DNA of 64,000 bases from Nonomuraea fuscirosea (GCF_003001935.1 NZ_PVNG01000025.1:124001-188000), one strand, 5' to 3'. Shown: positions 31,047-40,498, numbered from the stretch's first letter. The notes: generated by a model not told the origin, from the sequence alone. Translations and numbers: made by a program.

Positions 31047-34000
31047 ATGGGGACCAGCTGGCCCTTCGCCGGGCGGGAGCAGGAGCTCGGGCACCTGCTC
31101 CGCCTCGCCCGCGACCCGACCGCCCAGGGGGTGATCGTCACGGGGCCGCCGGGGGCCGGCAAGAGCGCGCTCGCGGCGCGGCTGGCGGTGCGGCTCGGGG
31201 GCGCGTTCACGGTCAGGGCGTCCCGGGCGCTGCGCGACGTACCGGGCGGGTCACCGCCGCTGGCGTACGGGACCGCTTCGGGGTGCGGCGGGACGATGGC
31301 GTCTGCCGGAGGAACCGGACATTGTGGCGGGAGAACCGAACACGCCGGCCTTGAGAGCGAAGGGGGCGGCGGGTGCCGGTGCTCCCCCGGCATCGAGGTC
31401 CTGACGCTCGTGGACGACGCTCACCTGCTGGACAGCCACTCGGCCGAGGTCCTGGCCGCCCTCGTACGCGCCCGGCGGATCCGCCTGATCGCGACCGTGT
31501 GCTCGGAAGAGGACGGCGGCGGCCCGGTCGTGGGGTCGTGGCGGGACGGACGGCTCAGACGATTCGAGCTGGACCCCCTCGGCAAGGCGGACATGGCGGC
31601 CGTCCTGGCAACGGCGCTGAACGGCCCCGCCGACGACACAGTCGTGACCACGCTGGCGGAACTCACCGGCGGAAACGCATTGTGGCTGCGCGAACTGGTG
31701 CACGCCATGCGTACCTCTGGAGCACTCCAGCAGGCGGGCGGGGTGTGGCGGCTGTCCGGGGACCCGCCACCGGCCTACGGCCCGGCCGACCTCGTGGACC
31801 ACCGGGTGGGATCGTTGCCGGACGGCGCGGGCTCGGTGCTGGAGTACGCGACGTTCGGGGAGCCCATCGGGGTGAGGACGCTCGCGGGCCTGTGCTCGGA
31901 GGCGGCCGTGCTGGAGGCACTGGAACTCGGCGTGATCGAGGTTACCCACGAAGCGCGCGGGAAGGTGGCACGGCCGGTCCACCCCCTGTACGGGGAGGCG
32001 GCCCGCGCCCGGTGCCCCGCTGAACGCCGCACGCAGCGCTACGCCGACCTCGTCGCCGCGGTGGAGTCCGACCTGGAGTCCCCAGCGGAAACCGCGATCG
32101 GGACCGGGGTGACGCATGGAGGACAGCTCACGGCGCAGGCCGCAGCTGGTCCCACCATGGTGACCCCCATGAAGGCGACCACGGGTGTCACCATGGAAGC
32201 GACCTCGAACACGACTCCAGAAGCGACCTTGGAGGCGGCACTGGAGACGACCTTGGGTGCCACGGCAGGAGCGCCCTTGGGTACCACCGCAGCGGGTGCC
32301 GCTGTCGAAGCCTCATCGCAGGCCGTTGAGGCCCGCAGGAGCTGCGACGCTGCCCGGGTGGCGGCGTGGCGGCTGGCGGGCGGTCTGCGGGCGGACGCGG
32401 GAACGCTGGCGGGGGCGTGCAGGCTGGCGGAGGCCGTACATGATCACGCGTCGGCCATCCGTCTCGGGCGAGCCGCGATGCGCGAGGGCGGAGGCGCCGG
32501 CGCGGCAATCGAACTGGCGGCCGCCCTGAACGGAGCCGGACAGCCGAACCAAGCACACGCGGTGCTCTCCGCAGCGGCGGACGCGCGCCATGCGAGGCGC
32601 GACGACCAGGAGCGGGTACGCCTGACCCTGGCCAGAGCCCGGACCCTGGCCTGGGGACTGGACCGACTCGGCGACGCACTCGACCTGCTGTCCACCACGC
32701 GCAAGGACCTGCGAGACCCGGAACCACGTCCCGACCCGGACCCAGCAAGGACCTCTCCGCCACGCCTCCTGGCCGCCCGACATTCACCAGACGAGACGAA
32801 CCTCGACCAAGCAGGCCCACCCCACCAATCGACCACCGACCGGACAGAACCGCCTGACGAGACAGACCCTGACCGAGCACACGCCCCGGACGAGACGAAC
32901 CTCGACCGGGGCAGTTCACTCCACCGAACGGCCGCCCAGCAGATGACACTCTCGAACGAGACGGAAGCCGACCCAGCGACGCTGGGATGGCGATCGGAAC
33001 TGGAAGGTTCGGCACTCCGACATGAGCTGGACGTGGAGAGGGTGAGGCTGTTGGCTGAGGCGGCCCGCCCGGAGGAGGCGCTGAGGGCTGTGGAGCAGCT
33101 CTCGTCCGATTCCAAGCCACCCTGCACGAAAGGCCGGCCTCCGCAGCGCTCACGTTGTTCTCAGGGCCCCGCACCAAGCACGTCGCTCTCCGACGGCCAG
33201 CCGTCCCGAGCCCCCGGTCCCATCGGTTCACCGGCCAACGATCACCCCTCCCAAATCGCCCAACCGACTACATCACTCACCGACGACCACACGACTGGGA
33301 CGATAACCCCGCCACCGAACGACCACTCGACCCACACCACCGGACCCATCGCACCACCCGCGACCGATCACACCCGCCAATCCGCCCAACCGACTAGACG
33401 ATCAACACACGACCACACGACCCACACCGCCGGAGCAATCACACCGCCAGCCGACGATCGAGTGTCTCTGGCATTGGCACTGGCTCTGTGTCACCAGGGG
33501 CGAACCGACGAAGCGGTGGCAGTGCTTCGCGACGTCTTGCCTGCCGTACAAGCCGGAAAGCCCCAGAAGCCACCGAGGCCGCAGGAGTCGCCCCTCACCC
33601 ACAGCTCGCCACCCCATGAGCAGGGGCCTGCGCACGCCGGCAACGGCCTCGCCGAGACAGAGCCCACTCCCCCGTGGACGTCGGCTCACATGACGTGGGC
33701 GCTGTGCGGATGGTTCGCCGGCGATCTGGTGGCCGTCGAACGGGCGATCGCCTCCATGGGGCCCGGTTGGCCGGGCACGAGCGAGCAGGCGCTTGCCCGG
33801 GCCCGGCTGGCGCTGTTGAGGGGCGAACTGGGAGCGGCGCTGTTCCTCCTACGGGCTCCGGCCAGGCATGAGACGCCGCTGGCCGCCGCCGAACGCAGAA
33901 CGGCGTACGCGATGGCACAGGCCCTGCGCGGGGACGCGGCGGGAGCGCGAGCGTCGCTGGACATGAGCGAGGCGCGGGAGCCCTTCGCCGCGACAGAGGC

Positions 34001-34658
34001 GAGGGCATCGCTGGGCGCGGCGGAGAGGCCGACGTCACTGAACGCGAGAAGGGCGCTGGCGTCACCAGACGCGACGGAGGGACGGCAGTCGCTGGGCGTG
34101 ACAGGGGCGCTGGCGTCACCGGACGCGGTCGAAGAGAGGGCGTCCCTGAACGCGACAGGAGCGCTGGTGTCACCCAACACCGTAGAAGGTCGGGCGTCAC
34201 TGGACGTGACAGGAACTGCGTTGTCACCGGACGCAGCGCGGGTGCCAGTCACATGGACCGCGCTGCGCCACTGGGTGGCGCTTGCAGAAGTATGGGTGAA
34301 CGCTGCGGCGGGACGGCGGTCGCGGGCCGTGGATCTGGCTCTGGCCCATGCGGAGGAGTGCCGTGCGGGCGGCTCCTCGTCGTTCGAGGCGGTGGCATTG
34401 CACGACGCCGTACGCCTGGGCGCACCCGTCAGTGCACTACCCCGGCTGGCCGTGCTCGCGGCGACACATGACGGCCTCCGGGTACGGCTCGCACTACGCC
34501 ACGCCGAAGCCCTGGCCGGCGCTGACGCGGATGCGCTGACGGCGGTGGCCGACGACTACGGCGCCGCAGGTCTGTGGCTCTTCGCATCCGAAGCAGAAGC
34601 ACAGGCAAAGGCGCTGCAGGCCGGCTCCGCACCGTCCTGGCGCCCCCATCCCGGCTGA
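31047..34658 (+). CDS. large AAA/STAND-type ATPase with low-complexity insertions
   Basis: The 1203-aa protein starts like a LuxR-family (LAL/MalT-like) ATPase: FAGREQELGHLLRLARD, Walker A GPPGAGKS (33-40) and Walker B-like TLVDDAHLLD (about 118-127), followed by a helical TPR-like region. It has no C-terminal LuxR helix-turn-helix. At least five low-complexity blocks interrupt it: about 68-117 (Gly-rich), 354-430 (Thr/Ala), 557-648 (DETNLD repeats), 688-805 (15-aa repeats based on DHTTHT) and 970-1070 (18-aa repeats based on GALASPD). The reading frame is kept throughout. Function unknown; ATP-dependent signalling is inferred. Confidence 0.75.
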   Translation: MGTSWPFAGREQELGHLLRLARDPTAQGVIVTGPPGAGKSALAARLAVRLGGAFTVRASRALRDVPGGSPPLAYGTASGCGGTMASAGGTGHCGGRTEHAGLESEGGGGCRCSPGIEVLTLVDDAHLLDSHSAEVLAALVRARRIRLIATVCSEEDGGGPVVGSWRDGRLRRFELDPLGKADMAAVLATALNGPADDTVVTTLAELTGGNALWLRELVHAMRTSGALQQAGGVWRLSGDPPPAYGPADLVDHRVGSLPDGAGSVLEYATFGEPIGVRTLAGLCSEAAVLEALELGVIEVTHEARGKVARPVHPLYGEAARARCPAERRTQRYADLVAAVESDLESPAETAIGTGVTHGGQLTAQAAAGPTMVTPMKATTGVTMEATSNTTPEATLEAALETTLGATAGAPLGTTAAGAAVEASSQAVEARRSCDAARVAAWRLAGGLRADAGTLAGACRLAEAVHDHASAIRLGRAAMREGGGAGAAIELAAALNGAGQPNQAHAVLSAAADARHARRDDQERVRLTLARARTLAWGLDRLGDALDLLSTTRKDLRDPEPRPDPDPARTSPPRLLAARHSPDETNLDQAGPPHQSTTDRTEPPDETDPDRAHAPDETNLDRGSSLHRTAAQQMTLSNETEADPATLGWRSELEGSALRHELDVERVRLLAEAARPEEALRAVEQLSSDSKPPCTKGRPPQRSRCSQGPAPSTSLSDGQPSRAPGPIGSPANDHPSQIAQPTTSLTDDHTTGTITPPPNDHSTHTTGPIAPPATDHTRQSAQPTRRSTHDHTTHTAGAITPPADDRVSLALALALCHQGRTDEAVAVLRDVLPAVQAGKPQKPPRPQESPLTHSSPPHEQGPAHAGNGLAETEPTPPWTSAHMTWALCGWFAGDLVAVERAIASMGPGWPGTSEQALARARLALLRGELGAALFLLRAPARHETPLAAAERRTAYAMAQALRGDAAGARASLDMSEAREPFAATEARASLGAAERPTSLNARRALASPDATEGRQSLGVTGALASPDAVEERASLNATGALVSPNTVEGRASLDVTGTALSPDAARVPVTWTALRHWVALAEVWVNAAAGRRSRAVDLALAHAEECRAGGSSSFEAVALHDAVRLGAPVSALPRLAVLAATHDGLRVRLALRHAEALAGADADALTAVADDYGAAGLWLFASEAEAQAKALQAGSAPSWRPHPG

Positions 34659-35048
34659 GACCGCAACCACCTCATCCGATCAGGGTCGGCACGTGGTGCA
34701 GGGCTGTAGCTCCCCGCGTCCTAAGCACCAGCACAGGCGAAGGCGCTGCAGGGCCGCCGGCGGTCACGGGTCACGTCCCGCGGGGTGGTGTAGTTCGGTT
34801 CTCGCGCGAGGCCCTGCTGATTCGACTTAGGTCCGGTGCCGGTGCCGGTGCCTCTTTCGGTGCAGGTCCGGTGTTGGCTCCGGGTCGAGACGAACAAGCC
34901 GGACCGAGGCGAGGAGGCAAGGCGGGACCGAGCAGGGCGGGACGAGCGGAGCCGGACGAAACAGGGCCGGACGAAGCGGACCGAGCAAGGCCGGAAAGAT
35001 TTGTCCCGATCAATAAGTGCATGTCCGTGTGGAGTAGCGTGGCCGATC
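34659..35048. other. 390-bp spacer with a copied 3' gene fragment and degenerate repeats
   Basis: A 22-bp sequence near the end of the AAA gene (34599-34620) recurs at 34731-34752 with one mismatch. The distal part (34890-35005) is built from degenerate units around GCGGGACGAG and GACCGAGCAAGGC. No gene is supported; the promoter of the next gene must lie near 35010-35045. Confidence 0.6.
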
Positions 35049-35900
35049 GTGAGAGTGCTGATCGTCGGCGGGAGCGGGTTTCTAGGCCGCGAACTCGTGC
35101 AGTTGTGCGCCGCGGCAGGTCATGAGGTGGGCGCGTCGTACCTGTCCGGGACCGGCGCGAAGGCCACGGATGCCGAGTGGCTGCGGGTGGATGTGCGTTC
35201 GCGGTCCGGCGTCGCCGACGTGGTGAGGGCGTTCGGGCCCGAGGTGACGATCAACGCCGCGTACCGTCAGGCCGACTGGACGACCACGGCCGACGGCGCG
35301 GCGAACGTGGCGGCGGCCGTCGCGGCGACGGGTGGCCGGCTGGTGCACGTCTCCAGCGACGTCGTCTTCTCCGGTTCGGCTTTCTCGTACGACGAGTCCT
35401 GCTCCCCCGACCCCATCAGCCCGTACGGTGCGGCGAAGGCGGCGGCGGAGACGGCCGTCCGGGCCGTGCTGCCGGATGCCGCCATCGCCAGGACGTCGCT
35501 GATCGTCGGGCGCGGCGAGTCGGCGCACGAGGCGCTGGTGCACTCGCTGGCCTCGGGGTCTCGCACAGGGGTGCTGTTCACGGATGACGTACGGTGCCCG
35601 GTGCACGTTTCTGACCTGGCGGCGGCGCTGCTGGAGCTGGCGGTACAGGGACACTCCGGCATCCAGCACGTGGCGGGCTCCGACGCGGTGAGCCGGTACG
35701 AGATGGGCGTGCTCATCGCCCGCCGCGACGGCCTCGACGCCACCCGTCTCTCGACCGGACGCCGTGCCAACGCCCGGGTGACCGGCCCGGTGGCGGTACG
35801 GCTGGACTGCTCGGCGACACAAGAGCGGCTCAGGACCCGCCTGCGTGGAGCCCGTGAGTTCCTGACACCCTCCGCCGAACCGGCCTCCACCACTTCTTGA
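35049..35900 (+). CDS. NAD(P)-dependent RmlD-like reductase
   Basis: The 283-aa protein is an extended short-chain dehydrogenase close to dTDP-4-dehydrorhamnose reductase (RmlD): a Rossmann GGSGFLG at residues 7-13, HVSSDVVFSGS and SPYGAAKAAAE with the catalytic YxxxK. It would reduce a sugar-nucleotide ketone, but no rhamnose genes are adjacent, so the substrate is uncertain. GTG 35049 is chosen because it directly precedes the first beta strand (VRVLIVGG); the longer upstream frame is repeat-derived, charged and not protein-like. Confidence 0.82.
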   Translation: MRVLIVGGSGFLGRELVQLCAAAGHEVGASYLSGTGAKATDAEWLRVDVRSRSGVADVVRAFGPEVTINAAYRQADWTTTADGAANVAAAVAATGGRLVHVSSDVVFSGSAFSYDESCSPDPISPYGAAKAAAETAVRAVLPDAAIARTSLIVGRGESAHEALVHSLASGSRTGVLFTDDVRCPVHVSDLAAALLELAVQGHSGIQHVAGSDAVSRYEMGVLIARRDGLDATRLSTGRRANARVTGPVAVRLDCSATQERLRTRLRGAREFLTPSAEPASTTS

Positions 35901-36525
35901 CCGAGCACGCTCCCCGCGCGACACGTGCGATCCCGTCCGCGTGCGTGGTGCCCGAGCCACGTGGTGTCCAGGCGCGCGGTACGCGGGCGCGTGGTGCCCA
36001 GGCGCGTGGTGCCCGGTTCGCGGTTGTGTGCGAGCTGCGGCGGCATGATCCCGGGGTGTCCAGAGGCGTCCTCGAGGTCCCGGCTCAATGCACGCCTGCC
36101 CCGGAGCGGTTGGCCAGCCGACGGAGTGAGTCGAGCGGCGGAGTGGGGCGAGCCGCAGAGCCGGTCAAGGAGCGGAGCCGAGCAAGGGGCGTGCTCGGTC
36201 AAGAGGCGAAATCTGCCGAGGAGCGGAGCCCGTCAAGGGGCGGCGTTGAGCGGGGGCGCTCGGTCAAGGGGTGGCGTCGGGCACGACCGCGTCCCCCATC
36301 ACGACCGCAGGCCGAACACGACCACAGGCCGAGGCTCGACCGCGTACCCGAGCACGACGCACACCCTGGCACGACCGCGAACCCGCACACGATCGCAGGC
36401 CCGAGCAGGACGGACGGCCTATGACGGGGCCGACACCGCGGCGCCCAGCCCCTGGGGTTCACAGCGCGGCGCCCCGGCCCCGGAGGTTCGTCCGGGGCGC
36501 GGGCGGCAGGCGGCGGCGTCCCCGG
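35901..36525. other. 625-bp convergent spacer of degenerate repeats
   Basis: No gene is supported between the convergent reductase and FHA genes. Three repeat textures follow one another: GCGCGTGGTGCCC units (35935-36020), GAGCGGAGCC(G/C)GTCAAGGGG units (36115-36275), and CACGACCGCAGGCC units (36280-36420). A 15-bp inverted repeat links 35896-35910, over the reductase stop, to 36189-36203. Confidence 0.65.
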
Positions 36526-38046
36526 CTAGCCCCGGTGCGCCTCGAAGCGCAGGGTGCGGGACACCCCCACGCGGACCGTGGTCCCCGGCGCGATGGTGAC
36601 GGGCTCGTTGGGTGGGATGTCGTAGAAGTTGGGGTCGCCGGGTGGCTGGATCTGGGTGCCGTTGACCGAGCCCAGGTCGACCAGGTTGACGTCCCACCCG
36701 TCGAGCGCCACCCGCAGGTGACGCCGGGAGACGGAGCCGTCGGGGCTGGTCACCTTGGCGGGTCTGGCGTTGCCGCCGGCCACCTCGGGCGCGCGCTCCG
36801 GGTCGCGGCCGAGGAGGTAGTCGCTCTCCAGGGGCAGGGCCGTGCCGTCGTCGAGGATGAGGACGCCGAGCGAGGGGCGCGGGCCCTTGTAGGGGACGAG
36901 GGTGCGCTGCACGAGGGCGATGCCGCAGACGGCGCAGTAGGGGACGCGGGGGTCGTTGAAGTGGTCGTTCTTGCAGTCGACGCCGTAGACGAGCGGGCGG
37001 TCGCCGTGTTCGGCCTGCTGCTGCTCCTGTTGCGGCGGGCCCTGGTCGAAGTGGTCGGGCGGGCCGAGCAGGGGCGGTGCGGGCTGGTCGAAGTGGTCGG
37101 GCGGGCCGAGGTGCTGGGGGACCTGCTGGTCGCCGGCGCCGTTGCCGGCGGGCGGCGGCTCGTCGTAGGAGGGGAACTGCTGCGGCTCGGGCAGCGGCGG
37201 CGGCTGCTCCTGCTGGTAGGGGGCCTCCTGGTGGAAGGCCGGCTCCTGCTGGAACGGCGGCTCGTGCGGCGCCTGGAACGGGGGCTCGTGCGGGGGCTGG
37301 TAGGCGGGCTCCTGCGGCGGCAGGTAGGGCGGCTGCTCCGGGGGCTGGTAGGGCGGCTGCTCGACGGCCGACGGCGCGGGCTGGGGGCCGGAGGGCGGGC
37401 CGGGCTGGATCGGCGGCTGGTCGGCGAGCGGGTATGGGGGCCGTTCGACGGGCTGCTGGGCCGGCGGCTGGATCAGGTCGGCTTCCAGGTGGAAGGCGGT
37501 GGCGGGCATCTCGCTGGTCAGCGGCCTGGACTGGGCCGCGGCAGCCGAGGCGGCCGGGGCGGAGGCCGCGGGCTGGTCGGTGAGGTCGCCGATGAGGCCG
37601 CCGCCGTGCACGATGCCGCCTTCGAAGCGGACCGCGGGGTGCGGGCTGCCGGCGCCGGGCAGGCTGAGCTCGACGCGTTCGACGGTGCTGGTGACGAGCC
37701 GGTCGGCCCAGGTCAGGGAGTCGCTGCCGGCCAGCCGCGTCTCGCCGGCGGCGGTGCCGATGGTGGCCGCGGCCGAGCCGCTGACCAGGACGGCGACGCC
37801 GTCGCCGACGGGCCCGGCGACCGCGCACGTGGTGGGGTCGCCGGCCATGTTGGCGGCGAGCACCTGGGCGGCCCTGCGGGCCAGGGCACGGCCGTCGCCG
37901 CCCGCGGCGGCCGTCTCGCGCAGCGCCTCCAGCAGGTCGTCGGCGGCGGACTCGGCCGAGTCGCAGACCAGCAGCAGCCCGCCCACGTAGGCGACCAGCC
38001 CGTTTCCAGGAAGCGGACGCACCACTCCGAAGCCTTGGCCGCTCAT
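36526..38046 (-). CDS. FHA-domain protein with PP2C-like N-terminus and proline-rich linker
   Basis: The 506-aa protein has three parts. Residues about 1-170 resemble a divergent PP2C phosphatase-like domain without obvious metal-binding Asp motifs (GNGLVAYVGGLLLVCD). Residues about 195-340 are a Pro/Gln-rich linker of repeats such as PPYQPPEQ and EPPFQ. The C-terminus carries a Cys4-like ribbon (DCKND...YCAVCG) and an FHA domain (LLGRDPER, SPDGSVSRRHLRV, DLGSVNGT) that should bind phosphothreonine. It is therefore likely an effector of a Ser/Thr kinase pathway. Start ATG 38046 has GAGGAGGGG upstream. Confidence 0.85.
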   Translation of the reverse strand: MSGQGFGVVRPLPGNGLVAYVGGLLLVCDSAESAADDLLEALRETAAAGGDGRALARRAAQVLAANMAGDPTTCAVAGPVGDGVAVLVSGSAAATIGTAAGETRLAGSDSLTWADRLVTSTVERVELSLPGAGSPHPAVRFEGGIVHGGGLIGDLTDQPAASAPAASAAAAQSRPLTSEMPATAFHLEADLIQPPAQQPVERPPYPLADQPPIQPGPPSGPQPAPSAVEQPPYQPPEQPPYLPPQEPAYQPPHEPPFQAPHEPPFQQEPAFHQEAPYQQEQPPPLPEPQQFPSYDEPPPAGNGAGDQQVPQHLGPPDHFDQPAPPLLGPPDHFDQGPPQQEQQQAEHGDRPLVYGVDCKNDHFNDPRVPYCAVCGIALVQRTLVPYKGPRPSLGVLILDDGTALPLESDYLLGRDPERAPEVAGGNARPAKVTSPDGSVSRRHLRVALDGWDVNLVDLGSVNGTQIQPPGDPNFYDIPPNEPVTIAPGTTVRVGVSRTLRFEAHRG

Positions 38047-38384
38047 GCGCCCCTCCTCATGACGACCGTGCTGCGCTCATCGGTGCCCTCGCTGCGCTCG
38101 GTCACTCAACTCTCCTCCCCGGAAACCGGCGATGTTACGGCACCCGCACTGCCGTGCCGGCCACCAGCCCTACGCATACCCAGACGGCGAGGCCGTGTCG
38201 CGGGCCCACCGTCTCGATTCGATGAACCGCGGACCGCAACAAACCTCTTAACTGTGCAAGTTTGGCCAAACAGCACACTATCGGCCAGTCGTCGCATCGC
38301 TGAAATCGCCTGAGGCGGCCCCGGAGCCCGAAACTGCTGGACACGACCCTATCGAGGGGTCGCCGCAGAAACGAGTGGGACAAA
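38047..38384. other. 338-bp spacer upstream of the FHA gene
   Basis: No gene is supported. A weak 6-bp hairpin (38344-38362) follows the site-2 protease stop. An AT-richer patch (38235-38285) contains the palindrome listed separately and is the likely promoter region of the FHA gene. Confidence 0.5.
38253..38277. promoter_or_regulatory. extended palindrome, operator candidate
   Basis: The perfect 12-bp palindrome GTTTGGCCAAAC (38260-38271) is flanked by TGTGC on the left and GCACA on the right, with one base of asymmetry. It lies in the promoter-proximal AT-rich patch about 210 bp upstream of the FHA start. The cognate regulator is unknown. Confidence 0.45.
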
Positions 38385-39521
38385 TCAGACGCCTGTGAAA
38401 ACCCGGTTCACATCGGCCGTGGCGAGCACCCCGAAGATCTCGCCGCCGTCCTCGATGAGCAGGTATTCGCTGCCCGGCGCCTCGCGCATGGCGTCGATGA
38501 GCGCCTCGCCCTCCAGCGCGGCCCCCAGCATCATGGCGGGCTCCAGCGACTTGGCCACGGCGCCGGCGTTCACCCATGGCCGGCGGTGCTCCGGGGTGGC
38601 CTGGACGGCGGCCTCGCTGACGATGGCCACGGGCCTGCCCTCGTGGTCGACGACGACGATCGCCCCCGCCCGCTGCTCGCCGGCCTGCCGCAGCGCCTCG
38701 GCGAGCGGCGTCTCGGCGGTCACCGGGATGGCTCTGCGGGCCAGGGCGCGCGCGTTGACCCGCGGGATGCGCTGGCGGATCTTGGCGATGCGCAGCGACT
38801 GGCTGGCGCCCATCCAGATGAACGCGGACAGCACCAGCGGCCACACCAGGTCGACGGTGTCGAGGGCGCGCCCGCTCGTCAGCGCGGTCGTCACCGGGAA
38901 GACCACCAGCGCCACGGCCAGCACCCGCCCGCCCCAGGCCGCCACGACGGTGCCGGAGCCCGGGTTGCCGCTGAGCTTCCAGACGCCGGCGCGCAACATC
39001 CTGCCGCCGTCGAGCGGCAGCCCCGGCAGCAGGTTGAACACGCCGACGATGAGGTTGGCGAACCACAGCTGCCAGGTCAGCGCCTCGAGGATGCCGCCGT
39101 CGTTGATCAGCCACACGTCGGCGGCCAGGCCGGCGCCGGCCAGCCCGAGCGAGAGCGCGGGGCCCGCGGCGGCGACCATGAACTCCTTGCCCGGCGTGGG
39201 CGGCTCCTTCTCGATCTCCGAGACGCCGCCGAGGAGGTAGAGGGTGATCCGGCGGACCGGCAGGCCGTAGGACTTGGCCAGGACGCTGTGGGCCAGCTCG
39301 TGCAGCAGCACCGAGACGTAGAGCAGCACGGCGAACAGGAACGCGACCCCGTACGCGGCGAACTCGCCGAGGTCGGGCAGCATCTGCCGCATCCGGGGGC
39401 CGAACATGACGGTGATGAACGCCGCCACCAGGAACCACGTCCACGACACGTACACCGGAATACCGAACGGCTTCCCCATCCGGATGCCGGAGAACTCCTG
39501 CCGCGGGCTCTGCTCGCTCAC
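38385..39521 (-). CDS. site-2 protease (M50) with CBS domains
   Basis: The 378-aa membrane metalloprotease has the zinc motif HELAH at residues 74-78, a GPALSLGLAGAG segment, the third-ligand LPLDGGRM motif, and about six membrane helices. A C-terminal pair of CBS domains (about 245-375) probably senses adenine nucleotides. Such Rip3/SpoIVFB-like proteases cut membrane-bound anti-sigma factors or other substrates within the bilayer. GTG 39521 (VSEQSPRQ) is chosen because AAGGAG lies just upstream; ATG 39581 is the longest alternative. It is divergent from the RecB-like gene. Confidence 0.88.
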   Translation of the reverse strand: MSEQSPRQEFSGIRMGKPFGIPVYVSWTWFLVAAFITVMFGPRMRQMLPDLGEFAAYGVAFLFAVLLYVSVLLHELAHSVLAKSYGLPVRRITLYLLGGVSEIEKEPPTPGKEFMVAAAGPALSLGLAGAGLAADVWLINDGGILEALTWQLWFANLIVGVFNLLPGLPLDGGRMLRAGVWKLSGNPGSGTVVAAWGGRVLAVALVVFPVTTALTSGRALDTVDLVWPLVLSAFIWMGASQSLRIAKIRQRIPRVNARALARRAIPVTAETPLAEALRQAGEQRAGAIVVVDHEGRPVAIVSEAAVQATPEHRRPWVNAGAVAKSLEPAMMLGAALEGEALIDAMREAPGSEYLLIEDGGEIFGVLATADVNRVFTGV

Positions 39522-39624
39522 CGCACTCCTTGAACGTCCATTTACGTGCTGTTGCTGCCTTGATGCTACGCGCCGGATCACGTGATCCTCGTCCCGCGGG
39601 AGTTATTCTGTCGGGCTCTTGACC

Positions 39625-39630
39625 TAGAGT
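39625..39630 (+). promoter_or_regulatory. -10 element of the RecB-like gene
   Basis: TAGAGT ends 7 nt before ATG 39638, giving a leader of about one nucleotide. The divergent spacer is only about 100 bp. Confidence 0.4.
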
Positions 39631-39637
39631 GCGGTGC

Positions 39638-40498
39638 ATGACGTTGACCGAACCGGTGATCATCGGAGCTCTCTCCCCGTCCCGGGCGGGCGATTTCATG
39701 ACATGTCCGCTGCTCTACCGCTTCCGGGTGATCGACCGGCTGCCCGAGAAGCCGTCGCAGGCGGCGGTGCGTGGCACGGTGGTCCACGCGGTCCTGGAGC
39801 GCCTCTACGACCTGCCCGCGCCCCGGCGTTCGGTGCCGGCCGCGCTGGAGCTGCTGGAGCCGCAGTGGCAGCGGTTACTGGCCGAGGAGCCGCAATACGC
39901 GCAGATGTTCGCCGACGCGGCCGAGCAGGCGGAGTGGCTGGATCAGGCGCGCGGCATGCTGGAGCGCTATTTCACGCTGGAGGACCCGACCCGGCTGGAG
40001 CCGGCCGAGCGGGAGCTCTACGTGGAGGCGGTGCTCGACGGCGGGCTGATGCTGCGCGGCTACGTCGACCGGCTCGACGTCGCGCCGACCGGCGAGGTCC
40101 GGGTGGTCGACTACAAGACGGGCAACGCGCCGGGGCCCGACTTCGAGGCCAAGGCGCTGTTTCAGATGAAGTTCTACGCGCTGGTGCTGTGGCGGCTGCG
40201 CGGGCAGGTCCCGCGGCTGCTGCAGCTGGTCTATCTGGGCGGCCGGGGCGAGGTGCTGCGGTACGCGCCCGACGAGGCCGACCTGCTGGCCACCGAGCGC
40301 AAGGTGATGGCGTTGTGGGCGGCGATCGAGCGGTCGCTGGAGTCGGGCGAGTGGCGGGCGCGCAGGAGCCGGCTGTGCGACTGGTGCGATCACCAGGCGC
40401 TGTGCCCGGAGTTCGGCGGCACCCCGCCGCCGGTGCCCGACCGGCAGCCGGGCGACACCGTGCGCAGCAGCCGCCGCGCCGCGACCGACGAGCTCTGA
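39638..40498 (+). CDS. RecB-family exonuclease (PD-(D/E)XK)
   Basis: The 286-aa protein is a stand-alone RecB-type nuclease domain like M. tuberculosis Rv2119: SPSRAGDFMTCPLLYRFRVIDRLPE, VRGTVVHAVLERL (motif I), RGYVDRLDVAPTGEVRVVDYKTG (D-X-DYKTG motifs II and III) and QMKFYALVLW. The C-terminus LCDWCDHQALCPEF has the Cys of a 4Fe-4S cluster motif. It should degrade or trim DNA ends. ATG 39638 fits the family start. In M. tuberculosis it neighbours trmI; here ten kilobases separate them. Confidence 0.92.
   Translation: MTLTEPVIIGALSPSRAGDFMTCPLLYRFRVIDRLPEKPSQAAVRGTVVHAVLERLYDLPAPRRSVPAALELLEPQWQRLLAEEPQYAQMFADAAEQAEWLDQARGMLERYFTLEDPTRLEPAERELYVEAVLDGGLMLRGYVDRLDVAPTGEVRVVDYKTGNAPGPDFEAKALFQMKFYALVLWRLRGQVPRLLQLVYLGGRGEVLRYAPDEADLLATERKVMALWAAIERSLESGEWRARRSRLCDWCDHQALCPEFGGTPPPVPDRQPGDTVRSSRRAATDEL

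Noticed and set aside
31047..34658. Frameshift or assembly error in the AAA gene
   Set aside because: The odd blocks are repeat-rich but every one is a multiple of three and the conserved parts resume in the same frame, so broken coding is not needed to explain them.
34836..35048. 71-residue N-terminal extension of the RmlD-like reductase
   Set aside because: The extension is translated from intergenic degenerate repeats (charged Arg/Asp/Glu units), and the Rossmann strand starts directly after GTG 35049.
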